Below the pieces are notes generated by a model. The model searched no databases. It was not told where the DNA came from and saw nothing but the letters and a program-made list of their open reading frames with translations. Positions 63,663 to 64,000 of a stretch of 64,000 nucleotides of DNA are shown piece by piece. Made by a program: the position numbers and the translations under genes. This stretch comes from Candidatus Poribacteria bacterium (GTDB lineage Bacteria; Poribacteria; WGA-4E; WGA-3G): NCBI GenBank assembly GCA_007571305.1, contig RKRR01000133.1, positions 1 to 64,000 on the forward strand, given 5' to 3'. Numbering within the stretch: position 1 is the stretch's first letter; every line of letters starts with the position of its first letter.

Positions 63663-64000
63663 TTACTTGTTTTTGTAATAGAGGTAAGCACCTAACACAC
63701 CGCCGATTGCACCTAACACATCCGCGACCCAATCTGCAAGGGTGGCGAATCTGCCGGGAACAAAGGTCTGGTGCCATTCATCGCTTGCGCCATAAAGTAT
63801 AGAAAACACTGCTGCCACATGCCATATCAGCCGTGCTGGTACTACTGAGGGTCTCGCCTTCACAAGTGCCCGTGCTACCAATGCCCCGAGGATCGCGTAT
63901 TCTATGAAATGGTAGAGTTTGTCAATCGTCAACCACTCAAATTCCGGCATTGGAAGTGGTGGTTGCTCCAGAGACGAGACGACAAAAATGAGTACCATGT
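63663..64000 (-). CDS. VanZ-like membrane protein, 5' end outside the window
   Basis: 111 or more residues of a small membrane protein with the VanZ pattern: LTIDKLYHFIEYAILGALVA, a second helix, then YGASDEWHQTFVPGRFATLA and a final helix. VanZ-like proteins are of unknown function; the original is linked to teicoplanin resistance. The codon for Met at 63998 is probably internal, since relatives have an additional N-terminal helix, so the gene runs past the window end. Confidence 0.8.
   Translation of the reverse strand, partial: MVLIFVVSSLEQPPLPMPEFEWLTIDKLYHFIEYAILGALVARALVKARPSVVPARLIWHVAAVFSILYGASDEWHQTFVPGRFATLADWVADVLGAIGGVLGAYLYYKNK

Overview
The window reads as a bacterial chromosome segment. 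It is most consistent with a member of Candidatus Poribacteria or a close relative in the Planctomycetes neighbourhood. The evidence for this is a DUF1549/DUF1553 protein with an atypical heme motif, a secreted LamG protein, a large DUF6785-type membrane protein, a very large gingipain-like C25 peptidase with a C-terminal FlgD/T9SS-like fold, TIM-barrel, NIPSNAP and RraA genes, and many short hairpin-bearing repeats between genes. The assignment is inference; no rRNA gene is present to settle it.

Layout. 1-12.2 kb (minus strand): secreted and membrane accessory proteins (lipoprotein, LamG, DUF1549/DUF1553, DUF6785, CapA-like, coiled coil, class II aldolase-like), with a first lon gene coupled by an ATGA overlap to the DUF1549 gene. 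12.6-30.5 kb: core genes. fumC (plus) converges on an rpoB-rpoC operon (minus) driven by a perfect TTGACA-N17-TATAAT promoter. Next come a DUF4416 gene and a DmpA-like peptidase (plus), then fusA and a dehydrogenase (minus). 30.8-37.7 kb: an HtrA protease, a DUF1232 protein, a sugar-isomerase-like TIM barrel, a DegT-type aminotransferase, a GNAT protein and a PhnP-like hydrolase, separated by repeats. 37.8-44.7 kb (minus): one MacA-like adaptor and three MacB-type permeases with no ATPase in sight. 45.0-53.7 kb (plus): a six-tRNA cluster behind a second perfect consensus promoter, then tig-clpP-clpX-lon (protein folding and ATP-dependent proteolysis), an RqcP-like S4 protein and pdxA. 54.0-60.6 kb: the 2175-codon C25 peptidase. 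60.6-64 kb (minus): NIPSNAP, RraA-like, purE, UlaG-like hydrolase and a VanZ-like protein cut by the window end.

The most striking content is in RNA polymerase. RpoC (1896 aa) carries about twelve tandem copies of a roughly 40-residue module inside the trigger-loop insertion (SI3 position). RpoB (1718 aa) carries further copies of the same module at both its SI1 and SI2 positions. A native copy sits in the conserved N-terminal part of RpoC. ClpX has two tandem N-terminal zinc-binding domains instead of one.

The intergenic regions hold at least four families of short repeats. Two are MITE-like elements with terminal inverted repeats, which share a 9-bp-stem hairpin whose base pairs covary between copies. 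One copy is split by a further 150-bp insertion with its own inverted ends and a 6-bp target duplication. Several of these repeats donate misleading upstream start codons to neighbouring genes, so I moved a number of starts downstream.
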